A stretch of DNA of 64,000 nt from contig CAJTPD010000007.1 of NCBI GenBank assembly GCA_910578105.1, positions 62,001 through 126,000 of the forward strand. Direction: 5' to 3'. Numbering within the stretch: position 1 is the first letter of the stretch; each line of letters opens with the position of its first letter. The notes under the pieces were generated by a model, which ran no database searches, was not told the DNA's origin, and saw only the letters and a program-made list of their open reading frames with translations. This document shows positions 39,485 to 49,366 of this stretch, piece by piece. This DNA is from an uncultured Odoribacter sp. Lineage in GTDB: Bacteria > Bacteroidota > Bacteroidia > Bacteroidales > Marinifilaceae. The position numbers and the translations under genes are program-made.

Positions 39485-41527
39485 TTATTCAATTCCCACC
39501 CTAAAATCTGCAATAGCAATGCAGGAACGGGTCCCCGTTGTCCATTGCTCCACTTCCAACTTCAGATAACGGTAAGTCTGCATCTTATCCAACGATATAC
39601 TTATTTCAGTATCCGAATAATTAGAAATCACATAGGCCTTTTGTATGGGTGTAAAATCACTGCCGTCATTACTGCCATACAAAGAAACAGCTTTGGGATT
39701 AAAAGCCGCATTCCCACTGGTAGTCCGATTACGTAATTTATAATAATTGAAAGAAGTTGCCTCCTGCATATCAATCGTCACCGTCACGGGCTTAACCCCT
39801 TTCAAACCACTATACGTTACTCCCGGTTTCACCCACATGACACAGGTTGTGTTATTATCGTCTATCAAGCATTCTTTTCTTCCATCCACGTCCTTATCGC
39901 CGGTTACATTAGCACCTTCAATAGCAGTAACTTTCCAATTCTTACGATCCGCTTCTCCGAAATTGACATCCGGGAAAGTAGTTGCATCCGGTTCGTTGTA
40001 AAAGTCAAACTCGGTAACATCAGTTACAGGACCATATTCAAAATGTTTCCAGAACTCACCCATTTTCTGACCTCTTTCGGTTTGCAGCCAATCCGGAAAC
40101 AAGGCAATGTATTTTCGTGCAGCCTTGGAAAGAGAGATTCCCCAATCATCAAAAAAAGGCAACATATTGGCTCCGGCATATTCGGTTACTCTTTTGGCAA
40201 AAAAATCTTTCTTTCCCTGGTCATTATTTTCATAATCCTGACTGATACGATTCTGTATACCCAAGTACTTATACACTCCCCAGCCCAATCCGTATGCCAA
40301 CTGGATGTACGGACATATCTGCTCATCACCGGAACGTTTTTCAAAGTCCTTGTCAGGCGACGCCTTGGAAACATAATTGGCAGTTACTCCCTGAAAAGCA
40401 GTCAGGCGCGTTCCTGATGCCCAATAACCCAATTTCGCATAATACCATTTAAAAATATTGATATTACAAGTCACCTCTGTCTGAGAGCTCCATTTCCATT
40501 TAGCGTTCTGGAAATTATGTCCGTTTTCATGAAATAATCCCCAATGCCCGGCATTATTCAATTCCACAACATCCACCATCCGTTTTTCATAGCTTTGCCC
40601 AAATACGGTCGGATACCCCGAATGCGCAGCACCGCCACACATCTGAAAATCACAATAACTTCTCCACGGCACCATGATTGCCCGCCTGCTGTCAGGAACT
40701 GTAGCCGGTTGCGTATCGTCTTCAATAAAACCAAAATAATCATTATAACACACCCGTACAAATTCATTGTAAAAATCACACACTTTTTGCGGATCGGGCA
40801 CATTCCGCAAATCAGAGGTCCGGATTGTCAGAATATATCTTTTTGCCCGGATTTCCCCGTAAGGGACTTTTGTTTTGGCAATCATCTCTCTCCAGGCCTG
40901 TACATCATCTCCTTCTACAAAATCCGGTGATTTAACCGCTCCCCGGATTTCAAATTCATACTCGTCTGTAAGTCCGGCTTCAAAAGTCAGGTAAATCCCG
41001 CCACCAAAATAATTATAAACCCGGTTTTCCCCCACCTTCAAGGCACCGCTTTCCCGCACATAGGAATAACGTTTCTGCTCACCTACAGCTCCGCCTCCGG
41101 TACAAGGCCTCTCCAAATTACAACGGTTTATGTTAATGATATAATTCACTTTCTTTCCTTCCAGTTCGGGAGGAACAACAATGGTAATCACTTCTGCCGG
41201 AGCGGCATAATACCCCGTACTGAACAACGGTGTTGTCGGATTGGCACTCATGGACGGAGCGGCATTTTTATAATAAGGGCTGATTTTCACCCGGGCACTG
41301 GCAATACGAGGTTCCGACTCATCCACCTCTCCCGGATAAATTTTTACCCAATCAATCATCGGATTCTCCATTTTTTCCACCCAATCGGGCAATAAAGTCG
41401 AATCCTGCGCTTCAGGCACCCAAAGCAACGAACTTTCGGAAAGACGGTCTTTCTCGCAGGCAACGGAAACGGCCGCCACCATACCGGTCAAACAGACCAG
41501 TTTTATTTTTTGCATCAAAGATTTCAT
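39485..41527 (-). CDS. M60-family metallopeptidase lipoprotein with discoidin-like domain
   Basis: The 680-residue protein begins MKSLMQKIKLVCLTGMVAAV ending in SVAC, a lipoprotein signal. The peptidase has the gluzincin motif H333-E-N-G-H337 in LFHENGHNFQNAKWKW and the third ligand Glu351 in SSQTEVTCN, that is HExxH-x13-E as in M60 (enhancin/mucinase) enzymes. An N-terminal beta-rich region (PPELEGKKVNYIININRCNL) precedes it, and from about residue 540 an F5/8-type C domain (SFNYYKLRNRTTSGNAAFNP, YLKLEVEQWTTG) ends the protein. M60 peptidases of gut bacteria cut mucin-type O-glycoproteins. It is the last gene of the eight-gene operon and the only enzyme in it. Confidence 0.9.
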   Translation of the reverse strand: MKSLMQKIKLVCLTGMVAAVSVACEKDRLSESSLLWVPEAQDSTLLPDWVEKMENPMIDWVKIYPGEVDESEPRIASARVKISPYYKNAAPSMSANPTTPLFSTGYYAAPAEVITIVVPPELEGKKVNYIININRCNLERPCTGGGAVGEQKRYSYVRESGALKVGENRVYNYFGGGIYLTFEAGLTDEYEFEIRGAVKSPDFVEGDDVQAWREMIAKTKVPYGEIRAKRYILTIRTSDLRNVPDPQKVCDFYNEFVRVCYNDYFGFIEDDTQPATVPDSRRAIMVPWRSYCDFQMCGGAAHSGYPTVFGQSYEKRMVDVVELNNAGHWGLFHENGHNFQNAKWKWSSQTEVTCNINIFKWYYAKLGYWASGTRLTAFQGVTANYVSKASPDKDFEKRSGDEQICPYIQLAYGLGWGVYKYLGIQNRISQDYENNDQGKKDFFAKRVTEYAGANMLPFFDDWGISLSKAARKYIALFPDWLQTERGQKMGEFWKHFEYGPVTDVTEFDFYNEPDATTFPDVNFGEADRKNWKVTAIEGANVTGDKDVDGRKECLIDDNNTTCVMWVKPGVTYSGLKGVKPVTVTIDMQEATSFNYYKLRNRTTSGNAAFNPKAVSLYGSNDGSDFTPIQKAYVISNYSDTEISISLDKMQTYRYLKLEVEQWTTGTRSCIAIADFRVGIE

Positions 41528-41539
41528 GACTTATATGTA

Positions 41540-43129
41540 TTAATTTTTACCTAACGCATTTTGTTTCAGGAACCAGTTCTCAGGAATCATTAATTTCTCT
41601 TTATAAACTTCACGCTCTGTTTCAGGAAATTTTGCACTCAAAGGTTCAGCCATAATTTCCGGCTTTCCCCATCTTTGTGCAGAGCGCATCAAAGCAAAAT
41701 AACGTTTCCCTTCATAAGCACATTCCAATGCCACCTCATTGAGTATTACGCTATCTATGGCTTTTTCCTTTTCATCTTCCGTCATGCCATCCGTTACCGG
41801 ATTGACGGCAGCCATCTGCATCCGGCCGCGAACGCCTTCGCAAGACTTTAAATTAGAAGGAAAAATAGGATTATTAAACGGTTTATTAAAATAACCGCCA
41901 TTGTTCCAATAGCTCTTCAATCCGTTCATAAAAGCAAGCGACTCGGTAAACAAGTGCAAGCGATTCAAACATTCGGCTATCATCAAATGAACATCGGCAG
42001 CCCGGTAGACCGGAATCGTAGCATCCCGTTCTTCCGGGGCTTTCCCATAACTATATTTAAGAATGTACTTCTGTCCTCCGGAAAGGGAATACGTACAAGA
42101 CACACCCCGGTTATCCCCCTTCTTTCCGGTCGTGGTCAATTGCCCGCCAAAAAGAGCGACCATCCGGTCGGTAGGCCGTAAGTAATAAACATTCGGAGTG
42201 ACCGGAGAAAAATAATAATGCAACTTATTCACCTGCTGACGGGTATAATCATAAGGAATCCCCGTTATTATTTCAGCTTCCGCGCTGGTAACAGACGCAC
42301 AAAATATATCCCGCCATTTACTTTGAGTGGCATTTGCCGCAAAGGCTGCCACCGTAAAGGTGTTCTCGTCCCCGCTATCCCGAATCAAATTTAAAAACTG
42401 ATCCAAAGCTAATTTATACTCCTGTTTCCACAAGTATACTTCTCCCAGCAACGCATTCGGATGTACTCCGATGCGATTCCAACCTTTATCCTCGGTATAA
42501 GTGATTAAATTCCAATCCAGTGTAACCATTCCGTCTATTCCCCCGACACCAGTCTGTAAGTGCCTGACCAACAAATCCAACAAATCTTCAAACTTCACCA
42601 TGGTCACAGCCGGTTCTTCGGAAAAATCTGAAAAAGAAAAATCATGCCAAGCCACTTCTCCATAAATTTTACCCAACATCAAATAAGCCCATGCCCGGAA
42701 ACGAAGCGTTTCAGAAATCATCCCTCTGTAAATATTATCTTCTATCACCCCCGGATTGTTACGCTGAAACACTATTGCATTCCGTAAAAAATCATTACAC
42801 TCCAAAATCACTTTATAAAACACATCCGATTGTGTAAGGCTGTTATCCTCATCATCCTGGTAACGATATACATTCCAAAAATCCACCGGAGCGTTTTCGG
42901 TGGGCTCCATCAAATCTCCCCTCAATTCCGTAATAAAAAGGGCCTGTTCGGCAGCATCCTGAAAAAAGGCAGCATTCCCGATAAAAGCAGCATATAGTTC
43001 CGAGCGTTTTTGAAAATGATCCTCACCTAACAATATATCATCCGCATCTGCGCTGAAAAAATCATCACAAGATGTAAAAAAAAGCACCAGCAGTAAGAAA
43101 GCACCGATTAAAATATTTCTCTTTTCCAT
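41540..43129 (-). CDS. SusD/RagB-family lipoprotein (second pair of the operon)
   Basis: The 529 residues begin MEKRNILIGAFLLLVLFFTS with lipobox TSC. SusD features follow: KRSELYAAFIGNAAFFQDAA, a long helical part with SETLRFRAWAYLMLGKIYGE, NALLGEVYLWKQEYKLALDQ, and toward the end YRAADVHLMIAECLNRLHLF and VALECAYEGKRYFALMRSAQ. The last, with ECAYEGKR, is the usual C-terminal signature. It should cap the SusC transporter encoded 11 bases upstream. Ligand not predictable; the neighbouring M60 peptidase points to glycopeptides. Confidence 0.93.
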   Translation of the reverse strand: MEKRNILIGAFLLLVLFFTSCDDFFSADADDILLGEDHFQKRSELYAAFIGNAAFFQDAAEQALFITELRGDLMEPTENAPVDFWNVYRYQDDEDNSLTQSDVFYKVILECNDFLRNAIVFQRNNPGVIEDNIYRGMISETLRFRAWAYLMLGKIYGEVAWHDFSFSDFSEEPAVTMVKFEDLLDLLVRHLQTGVGGIDGMVTLDWNLITYTEDKGWNRIGVHPNALLGEVYLWKQEYKLALDQFLNLIRDSGDENTFTVAAFAANATQSKWRDIFCASVTSAEAEIITGIPYDYTRQQVNKLHYYFSPVTPNVYYLRPTDRMVALFGGQLTTTGKKGDNRGVSCTYSLSGGQKYILKYSYGKAPEERDATIPVYRAADVHLMIAECLNRLHLFTESLAFMNGLKSYWNNGGYFNKPFNNPIFPSNLKSCEGVRGRMQMAAVNPVTDGMTEDEKEKAIDSVILNEVALECAYEGKRYFALMRSAQRWGKPEIMAEPLSAKFPETEREVYKEKLMIPENWFLKQNALGKN

Positions 43130-43140
43130 AGATACACAGG

Positions 43141-46100
43141 TTAAAAATTCAACTTAACGCCTAATCTCACCGATTTAGCCAAAGGAAATTTACAAAGATC
43201 AAAACCGGCATATTCCGGACTATAAGAATATCTGAATTCCGGATCAAAACCGATGTATTTAGTCAGGGTAAACAGGTTCTGAGCAGTTAGATATAATTGT
43301 ATCTGATTGAAAAATCCTACTTTTTCCGTAAAAGTATATCCTAACGTAACATTCTTCAACTTCAAATATGAACCGTCTTCCACCCAACGGGAAGAAAAAC
43401 GGCTATTCCCGATAGCATCCCCATACACAGCCCGCGGAATATCCGTCTGCTGCCCGTCATACGACCAGCGACGTTCAGCCACTGAGGACTGATTCTCGTA
43501 ACCGTTCAGAGATTCAAAACTCCGGCGGGTGGCATTGTAAATTTTATTTCCATAACTATAAGTAAACTGAGCCATTAAATCAAATCCCTTATAGCGGAAA
43601 TAGGTAAAAAAACCACCGGCTATATCAGGCGCAGCTGTTCCTAAGCACACCAGATCCTTTTCATCAATACGGTTATCTCCGTTCAAATTCCGGAATTGAA
43701 TATCTCCGGCACTAAACCTAACTCCCGCATGGGACTCCAAAGCAAGTTCTTTGGCTTCCGCTTCACTGGCAATAACTTTTTCAACCTGGTAGCCATAAAA
43801 TTGATACGGAGCTTCTCCGACTTTGTTCAATAACATCGTCCCGTCAGAAAATTGAACAATCTCTTGCCCTGTTTTCCCTAATTTTACAATTTCGCTCTTA
43901 TAATGAGTTATATTTCCTCCTATAGTCCATTCAAAATTTTTGTTTTGAATCAAAGAAGTCTGCAAACTGAAATCAATGCCACGCGTCTTAATTTCTCCCG
44001 CATTGTCATACACATGTCCAAAACCATAGACAGGAGCAACTTGCTGTTTCGTCAGCATATCCTGGGTACGTTCTTCAAAAATTTCGGCAGAAAAACTCAA
44101 ACGACGGGCCAAAGTGGCAAAATCCAACCCGATGGTAGTCGTATGTACCACTTCCGGTTTTAATTTCGTATTCGGTAGATTTCCACGAACCAAACCGGTA
44201 ATCTCCCGGAACATCTTACTGGAATAATAATATTTGGAGTAATGAGAAGAATAACGACTGTTGGTCAACTGGGAATATTCCCCGCGGAGCGTCAGCTCAT
44301 CAATTCCCCTCACCTCCCTCAGTAAAGAAGTATTCGCAAAACGGATTCCGGCCTGCACAGAAGGCAAATATTTGAAAAGAGCCGCATTCTCACCGGTCGA
44401 CGAAGAAGCATCCGCTGTCAGGCCCAAAGTTGCAAACAATTGATGTTTATAATCGTATTGCGCCTGAGCATATATATTCATCCAGTTCCAGGTGTTGATG
44501 TATCCGAAAATATTTTTATCTACATATCCGGTAACACTATTCAACGTTTTATAAAAATCCGAACTGGTATTGGTCCCCGTCCCGCAATCGGACTCCCAAT
44601 GGCTGGTCAGCATCTGATAACCGAGCATCACATCTACCTGATGAATATTTCTGAATACATTATGATATTCGCCGAAACCATTAAAATAAATGTTTCTACC
44701 CTGATTAACAGCACTTCTCACCGTATTTTTAGCCAAGCCCTCACTCAAAGGTGCTATCGCCAAAGAACTCTTCCCACCAATAAAAGCCTGTTCATGATTA
44801 TAATTATAATATAATCCGAATACACCGCCAATTTTAAATTTACTGCTAAACTGATAATCCAGACCCAAATTCACCAATACGTTATAAACCTGGCCGTTTT
44901 CCTCAACCTGTGACACTAATGCCGCCGGATTACTCACTCCGATAATATCGGCCCGGGGATTCCGGACACCGTTTACATAAGTCTCCACTTTTGAAAAAGT
45001 CCCTAATGACCGTCCTGTCTCATTTTTTTCATACACACTGAATAACGGTGATTTATGAAAAGAAGCCAGAATCGGATTTGTCTTCGGACTGATGCCTTGT
45101 TCCAGCATATCGGTTTCGTTGTATGAAAAACCGACAGAAGCAAACATTTTCAACCGCTGTGTAATGTTCATATTTGCGTTAAAACGGGCATAATAACGCG
45201 AATCCTTCGTATTCTTCAATACCCCCTGCGTATTCATATAGCCTACGGTCAGCATATAATTGGCAATGGCGTCCCCACCCTTGATTTTCAACATATTTTC
45301 AGTGGAAATCGCTTTATCATAAATTTCTTCCTGCCAATCCGTATTATTATCATACACATAATTATAGTGATAAGACGGGTCGTCCTTCAGGAAAGGAAAT
45401 TGGTCCACCAGCGCAGCCATATCGAACGTAACGGTTTCGCCGATATCACCAATATAACTTTTAAAACTTCCGGCATCCATCAACGGCATCCGGGTATTCA
45501 TCCATGACACACCATCCACGGTATGAAATTCTACTTTTGTTTCCAGGTCGGTCGCTTTTTCAGTATTTATCACCAACACCCCGTTAGAACCCATGGCTCC
45601 GTATTTCAAAGCATCAGCACCTTTCAGAAAAGAAATGCTTTCAATATCTTTCTGATTAATCATACCGTAAACATTTCTGGAAAAACCGCTGATAATCTGC
45701 GATTCGTTATTGTCCACAATATACGGTACACCATCCACAACCATCAATGGCATATTTGAAGAAACTAACGAACGGATTCCATGCAGATTAATAACGGCAC
45801 CTTCACCGGGCATACCTCCTTTGGATAGGACAGAGACCCCGGGAATCATACCGTAGATGCTTTCATCAGGAGTCGCATTTCCCTGATAAAGGTCTTTCCG
45901 GTTAATGGAAAAAGAACTTCCCTTTTTATCCCACACATCCAATATACCGGCAGAAGAAAGCGTCTTGTTGGTATAACGCAACGTATTTTCCGGCAACAAA
46001 TACACTTCCAATTGTGTACGTTTGCCTAAAAATAACTGTTTTTGCATGAATCCCCGAAGTTCAAATGTCAATACAACATGAGCATCGGCAACCTCTATCT

Positions 46101-46290
46101 GAAAAGCTCCTTCCTCATCGGTAATGGCGGATTTATTCAAATTGCTTCCCGCCACCCGGACCTGCGCAAGGGGAGTTTTACTGACCGAATGATATACTTT
46201 TCCGGTCACGACGATTTTTTCCTGGCCCGACACAACAGTCACCAGAAAAAGAAATAACAACGTACCTATAAAACTTATCTTGTTCATCAT
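43141..46290 (-). CDS. SusC/RagA-family TonB-dependent transporter (second pair)
   Basis: The 1049-residue protein has the signal MMNKISFIGTLLFLFLVTVV, a carboxypeptidase-regulatory-like domain (KIVVTGKVYHSVSKTPLAQV), a plug with PDESIYGMIPGVSVLSKGGM, LMVVDGVPYIVDN and DALKYGAMGSNGVLVINTE, and a barrel ending in AKSVRLGVKLNF. The usual EVVVVGYG segment before the plug is missing and replaced by LRYTNKTLSSAGILDVWDKK, so it is a divergent SusC. It lies 12 bases after a FAS1 gene and 11 bases before its SusD partner. Confidence 0.92.
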   Translation of the reverse strand: MMNKISFIGTLLFLFLVTVVSGQEKIVVTGKVYHSVSKTPLAQVRVAGSNLNKSAITDEEGAFQIEVADAHVVLTFELRGFMQKQLFLGKRTQLEVYLLPENTLRYTNKTLSSAGILDVWDKKGSSFSINRKDLYQGNATPDESIYGMIPGVSVLSKGGMPGEGAVINLHGIRSLVSSNMPLMVVDGVPYIVDNNESQIISGFSRNVYGMINQKDIESISFLKGADALKYGAMGSNGVLVINTEKATDLETKVEFHTVDGVSWMNTRMPLMDAGSFKSYIGDIGETVTFDMAALVDQFPFLKDDPSYHYNYVYDNNTDWQEEIYDKAISTENMLKIKGGDAIANYMLTVGYMNTQGVLKNTKDSRYYARFNANMNITQRLKMFASVGFSYNETDMLEQGISPKTNPILASFHKSPLFSVYEKNETGRSLGTFSKVETYVNGVRNPRADIIGVSNPAALVSQVEENGQVYNVLVNLGLDYQFSSKFKIGGVFGLYYNYNHEQAFIGGKSSLAIAPLSEGLAKNTVRSAVNQGRNIYFNGFGEYHNVFRNIHQVDVMLGYQMLTSHWESDCGTGTNTSSDFYKTLNSVTGYVDKNIFGYINTWNWMNIYAQAQYDYKHQLFATLGLTADASSSTGENAALFKYLPSVQAGIRFANTSLLREVRGIDELTLRGEYSQLTNSRYSSHYSKYYYSSKMFREITGLVRGNLPNTKLKPEVVHTTTIGLDFATLARRLSFSAEIFEERTQDMLTKQQVAPVYGFGHVYDNAGEIKTRGIDFSLQTSLIQNKNFEWTIGGNITHYKSEIVKLGKTGQEIVQFSDGTMLLNKVGEAPYQFYGYQVEKVIASEAEAKELALESHAGVRFSAGDIQFRNLNGDNRIDEKDLVCLGTAAPDIAGGFFTYFRYKGFDLMAQFTYSYGNKIYNATRRSFESLNGYENQSSVAERRWSYDGQQTDIPRAVYGDAIGNSRFSSRWVEDGSYLKLKNVTLGYTFTEKVGFFNQIQLYLTAQNLFTLTKYIGFDPEFRYSYSPEYAGFDLCKFPLAKSVRLGVKLNF

Positions 46291-46301
46291 AATATCTTCA
46301 A

Positions 46302-47792
46302 TTAATAGATTGACGACGGATCGGCAATCAGTTTTATTCCATAAATGATAAGACGGGCATCTCCGCCGGAAATATGTTCCGTTTTAACTTTCACTTCCGT
46401 CAAACCGCTTTCCGCAGGTATAGTAATTTCACCCATATCGAAATACTTGGCATCCTGACCAGTCTTACTACCAATATTCCATTCTTTCGTAACCACCATA
46501 CCATTAATACTTATCGTTTGTTTTCCGCACTGATAAGGCCGGAAAGCCATCTGTACCTTATACGTCCCCGGAACCACCCGGGCGGCCACCGTATTTCCCC
46601 GGGCATCCGTATCGGTCATCGTCCAGGTAAACGAACGTTCAGGCGCGTTCGCCACATAATAAATGGATATATATTTTTTGCTATTCCAGGTATAAGCAGA
46701 GTTAAAATTATCTTTAATATTGGTCAGTGTGACAAACTCTTTCTTCTGATTGTCATCCAACTTCTGATAAGCGGCCGACAGCAGATTTTCATAACTCTTG
46801 ACCAATAAATTCTGCGGTACATGCATTTTTTCCATCTTATAGACTAAACCGTTGCTGGCTTCATAAGGCGAGCCGGCTATTTTCTGATAAGCCGTACGCC
46901 AGTCTTTCTGAAATACCGACTCTAAAGCAACGTGAGAATCATAATTTTCTATTTTTCCGTTATAGAAAACAGCCTTCATTATCCAGTCAAAAAACTCAAG
47001 CGTATCCGACTCCGTCAATCCGCGTCCGTAGAAATCAGAAACTTCCGTAATGGCCTCCCGCACGACATCATCACTGGGCAAAAACAGCGTATAATCGTTG
47101 TTTTCATCCTGAATGTCAGCCTTGGAAAAAAAAGAATTATTAATAGAAAAAACCGAATCATACACCGTATTTCCCGTTTCATTGACACCTATCGGAAAAC
47201 TGAGGTCCGGACGGAACAATGTATCACTCTGCGACAATAAATAATTCCTGAATATCGAATACTCCTCGCCGGCATTCATCATGTATTCAAATATACTCTG
47301 GCGAGGCAGCATTGGTTCAGCCACTTCATGAATCACCCCATTAGCACACAGCTGATTCATATTTAACACCTCTATCCCGTCCAAAGCATAATCCGGAGCA
47401 TTTCCCCGAAGCACCAGATTCTTACCGGACAACATCTTGATAATCTTCCCATCGGACAATTTCGGAGTGTAAAGAGCCATATTGTTGATATGATTCTTTA
47501 CCAACATCTCACGGCCAACAGAATCCAGACCGGAAAGATCCGGCATATTTTCATTACCGATGGTCCAGCAAGTCAGAATCTGATTCTTCGCCAGTTCCTG
47601 TCCCGCAACTGTAGACTGAATCAGACTAAAAAATTCTGAATATTCCGGTTTTTCCTGCAAATACTCATATAAATTGCCGGAAAAACGGTTACCTTCACCC
47701 TGTTCATCATTCTCAAAATGCTTATCCCAGGTATTTTCACAAGAAATCAGACCGAATATGCCGAATGTGAATAATATTGCCAATTTTCTCAT
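46302..47792 (-). CDS. FAS1 (fasciclin)-domain lipoprotein with C-terminal beta domain
   Basis: The ATG at 47792 gives MRKLAILFTFGIFGLISC, a lipoprotein signal; the frame further up has only TTG. The 496 residues hold FAS1-like segments (NLYEYLQEKPEYSEFFSLIQ, NHINNMALYTPKLSDGKI, then SIFEYMMNAGEEYSIFRNYL and YTLFLPSDDVVREAITEVSD), and the last 120 residues form a strand-rich domain (VVPGTYKVQMAFRPYQCGKQ, EVKVKTEHISGGDARLIIYG) that resembles carbohydrate- or protein-binding sandwiches. FAS1 domains mediate adhesion. Its place between SusCD genes suggests a surface subunit of the capture complex, but no such function is proven. Confidence 0.82.
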   Translation of the reverse strand: MRKLAILFTFGIFGLISCENTWDKHFENDEQGEGNRFSGNLYEYLQEKPEYSEFFSLIQSTVAGQELAKNQILTCWTIGNENMPDLSGLDSVGREMLVKNHINNMALYTPKLSDGKIIKMLSGKNLVLRGNAPDYALDGIEVLNMNQLCANGVIHEVAEPMLPRQSIFEYMMNAGEEYSIFRNYLLSQSDTLFRPDLSFPIGVNETGNTVYDSVFSINNSFFSKADIQDENNDYTLFLPSDDVVREAITEVSDFYGRGLTESDTLEFFDWIMKAVFYNGKIENYDSHVALESVFQKDWRTAYQKIAGSPYEASNGLVYKMEKMHVPQNLLVKSYENLLSAAYQKLDDNQKKEFVTLTNIKDNFNSAYTWNSKKYISIYYVANAPERSFTWTMTDTDARGNTVAARVVPGTYKVQMAFRPYQCGKQTISINGMVVTKEWNIGSKTGQDAKYFDMGEITIPAESGLTEVKVKTEHISGGDARLIIYGIKLIADPSSIY

Positions 47793-47800
47793 CTTTAAAA

Positions 47801-49354
47801 TCAATTTACCGGTTCAAAAAGTATATAATCCAGTTCCATCAAACCGCTACGGACAACCGTTGCGCGCAACGTATGGCCACTTGTTTCCGTAAAGTTGATG
47901 ATTCCCAATGCACTCAGTTTTCCGGAATAACCCGTACTCTTGAAATCCACCGGAGCCCCGATATTCCTACCGGAATCCCCGTTCTTCGGGTCAAAAGAAA
48001 ATTGATAACATCCCCGGGTCGGCGCATAATGATAATTAACACTCACCCTGTATTTCCCCCTCACGATGGTAGGCAAATCAAATTCGACCCAACCGATTGC
48101 TCCCAGACTAACCTGAACAACATCAGTATAATCCAAAGCGATTCCCCATCCCGTACGTCTGTGATACTGCACTGTTCCGCCACCTTCCGGAATAGTACGC
48201 CAACGCACATAAGGAAAACTGACGGTATCTAAATCGTATGTCCCGCCACCACTCCGGTAAAAAGGAATAGAAGCATACTCCGGATAATAATTTTTATCAG
48301 ACAATTCTATTTTAACGGTTGACAATTTGGGCACAAATACCGGCATCAAATGATCAATTTCATGATAAATGCCGTTCACTCCCTGCCTGTTATAGGCACT
48401 GTCTACCAAATGCACATATTGCTCCAAATCAGCATCACGATTAATCACCACTTCATTGTCCACATCCTCCACCATTATCATTTCATTGTTGGCCAGAGTT
48501 TCTATGTTTTTGACATTTTTCCCTTTGTCAAAATCCACCAAATCGTTATATGACTGCATACCTGACAAAATATGATAAGCCATATATTTATAAAAAGGAT
48601 TGGAAACCTCCGTATAGTTATCCTTCTCCGGAGAATATTCCCGGACAACATCGTCCACCCCGTTCATGCCAGCTTTTTTAAACACTTCATCCGGCACAAC
48701 CATCGCAGTTACAAAAGATTTTCCACCAGTATGCAAACGTCCGGTTCTGTGCAGAATCGGTTGCAAACCGGCTTTCTCCACAGCCGCCGTAAAAATAGAA
48801 TAACGGGGATTCGACTGTAACAATTCCCATACAGAACGTATTTCCGGATCCAGCATTTTATCCAGCACGTGAATATAACCGTTCAATACTTCAATATCTC
48901 GGTTCATAATGCGGGCATAATCATTGATATATATATCACCACCCACAAATTTGGAAATCAGATAATCTCCGGAAACCATCGTATCTCCCAAACGACCGTT
49001 AGTCATGATTTTTGTCTGATACTCATTCCCGGCCAAGATATGATATTTCACCAAATGCAGGACCTCGGCTTCAGGAATATCATCCACACTCTGGTATCCC
49101 TTACCGGCCAAATATTCGTTTACCGCCTGATCTGTCGGTACAAAACAGGTAAAAGTCGTCTTCACATTCAATATGCTGAACATATTTGCTCTCCGGAGTA
49201 ACTTCACCCATGCTGAAAAATTACCGTTTTCCTCCAACCAGGTTCCAGCCGGTTCTCCTTCGCGGACAGCATAATCATTTCCTTCGTTCGGATCATTACA
49301 CCCAATCGGCAAACTCACCAAGACAACGAATAACAAATAACATATTTTTTTCAT
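47801..49354 (-). CDS. FAS1-domain lipoprotein with C-terminal beta domain
   Basis: The 517-residue protein begins MKKICYLLFVVLVSLPIGC with the lipid-bearing Cys19. Two FAS1 repeats are seen: FSAWVKLLRRANMFSILNVK with TTFTCFVPTDQAVNEYL and VLHLVKYHILAG, then SRYSIFTAAVEKAGL-type text with VTAMVVPDEVFKKAGM and KYMAYHILSGMQSYNDL. The final 150 residues are strand-rich (VRWRTIPEGGGTVQYHRRTG, IVRGKYRVSVNYHYAPTRGC, TLRATVVRSGLMELDYILFE), like the end of the following gene. The two genes look like diverged duplicates and lie nine bases apart. Confidence 0.85.
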   Translation of the reverse strand: MKKICYLLFVVLVSLPIGCNDPNEGNDYAVREGEPAGTWLEENGNFSAWVKLLRRANMFSILNVKTTFTCFVPTDQAVNEYLAGKGYQSVDDIPEAEVLHLVKYHILAGNEYQTKIMTNGRLGDTMVSGDYLISKFVGGDIYINDYARIMNRDIEVLNGYIHVLDKMLDPEIRSVWELLQSNPRYSIFTAAVEKAGLQPILHRTGRLHTGGKSFVTAMVVPDEVFKKAGMNGVDDVVREYSPEKDNYTEVSNPFYKYMAYHILSGMQSYNDLVDFDKGKNVKNIETLANNEMIMVEDVDNEVVINRDADLEQYVHLVDSAYNRQGVNGIYHEIDHLMPVFVPKLSTVKIELSDKNYYPEYASIPFYRSGGGTYDLDTVSFPYVRWRTIPEGGGTVQYHRRTGWGIALDYTDVVQVSLGAIGWVEFDLPTIVRGKYRVSVNYHYAPTRGCYQFSFDPKNGDSGRNIGAPVDFKSTGYSGKLSALGIINFTETSGHTLRATVVRSGLMELDYILFEPVN

Positions 49355-49366
49355 AGCGACAGCATT

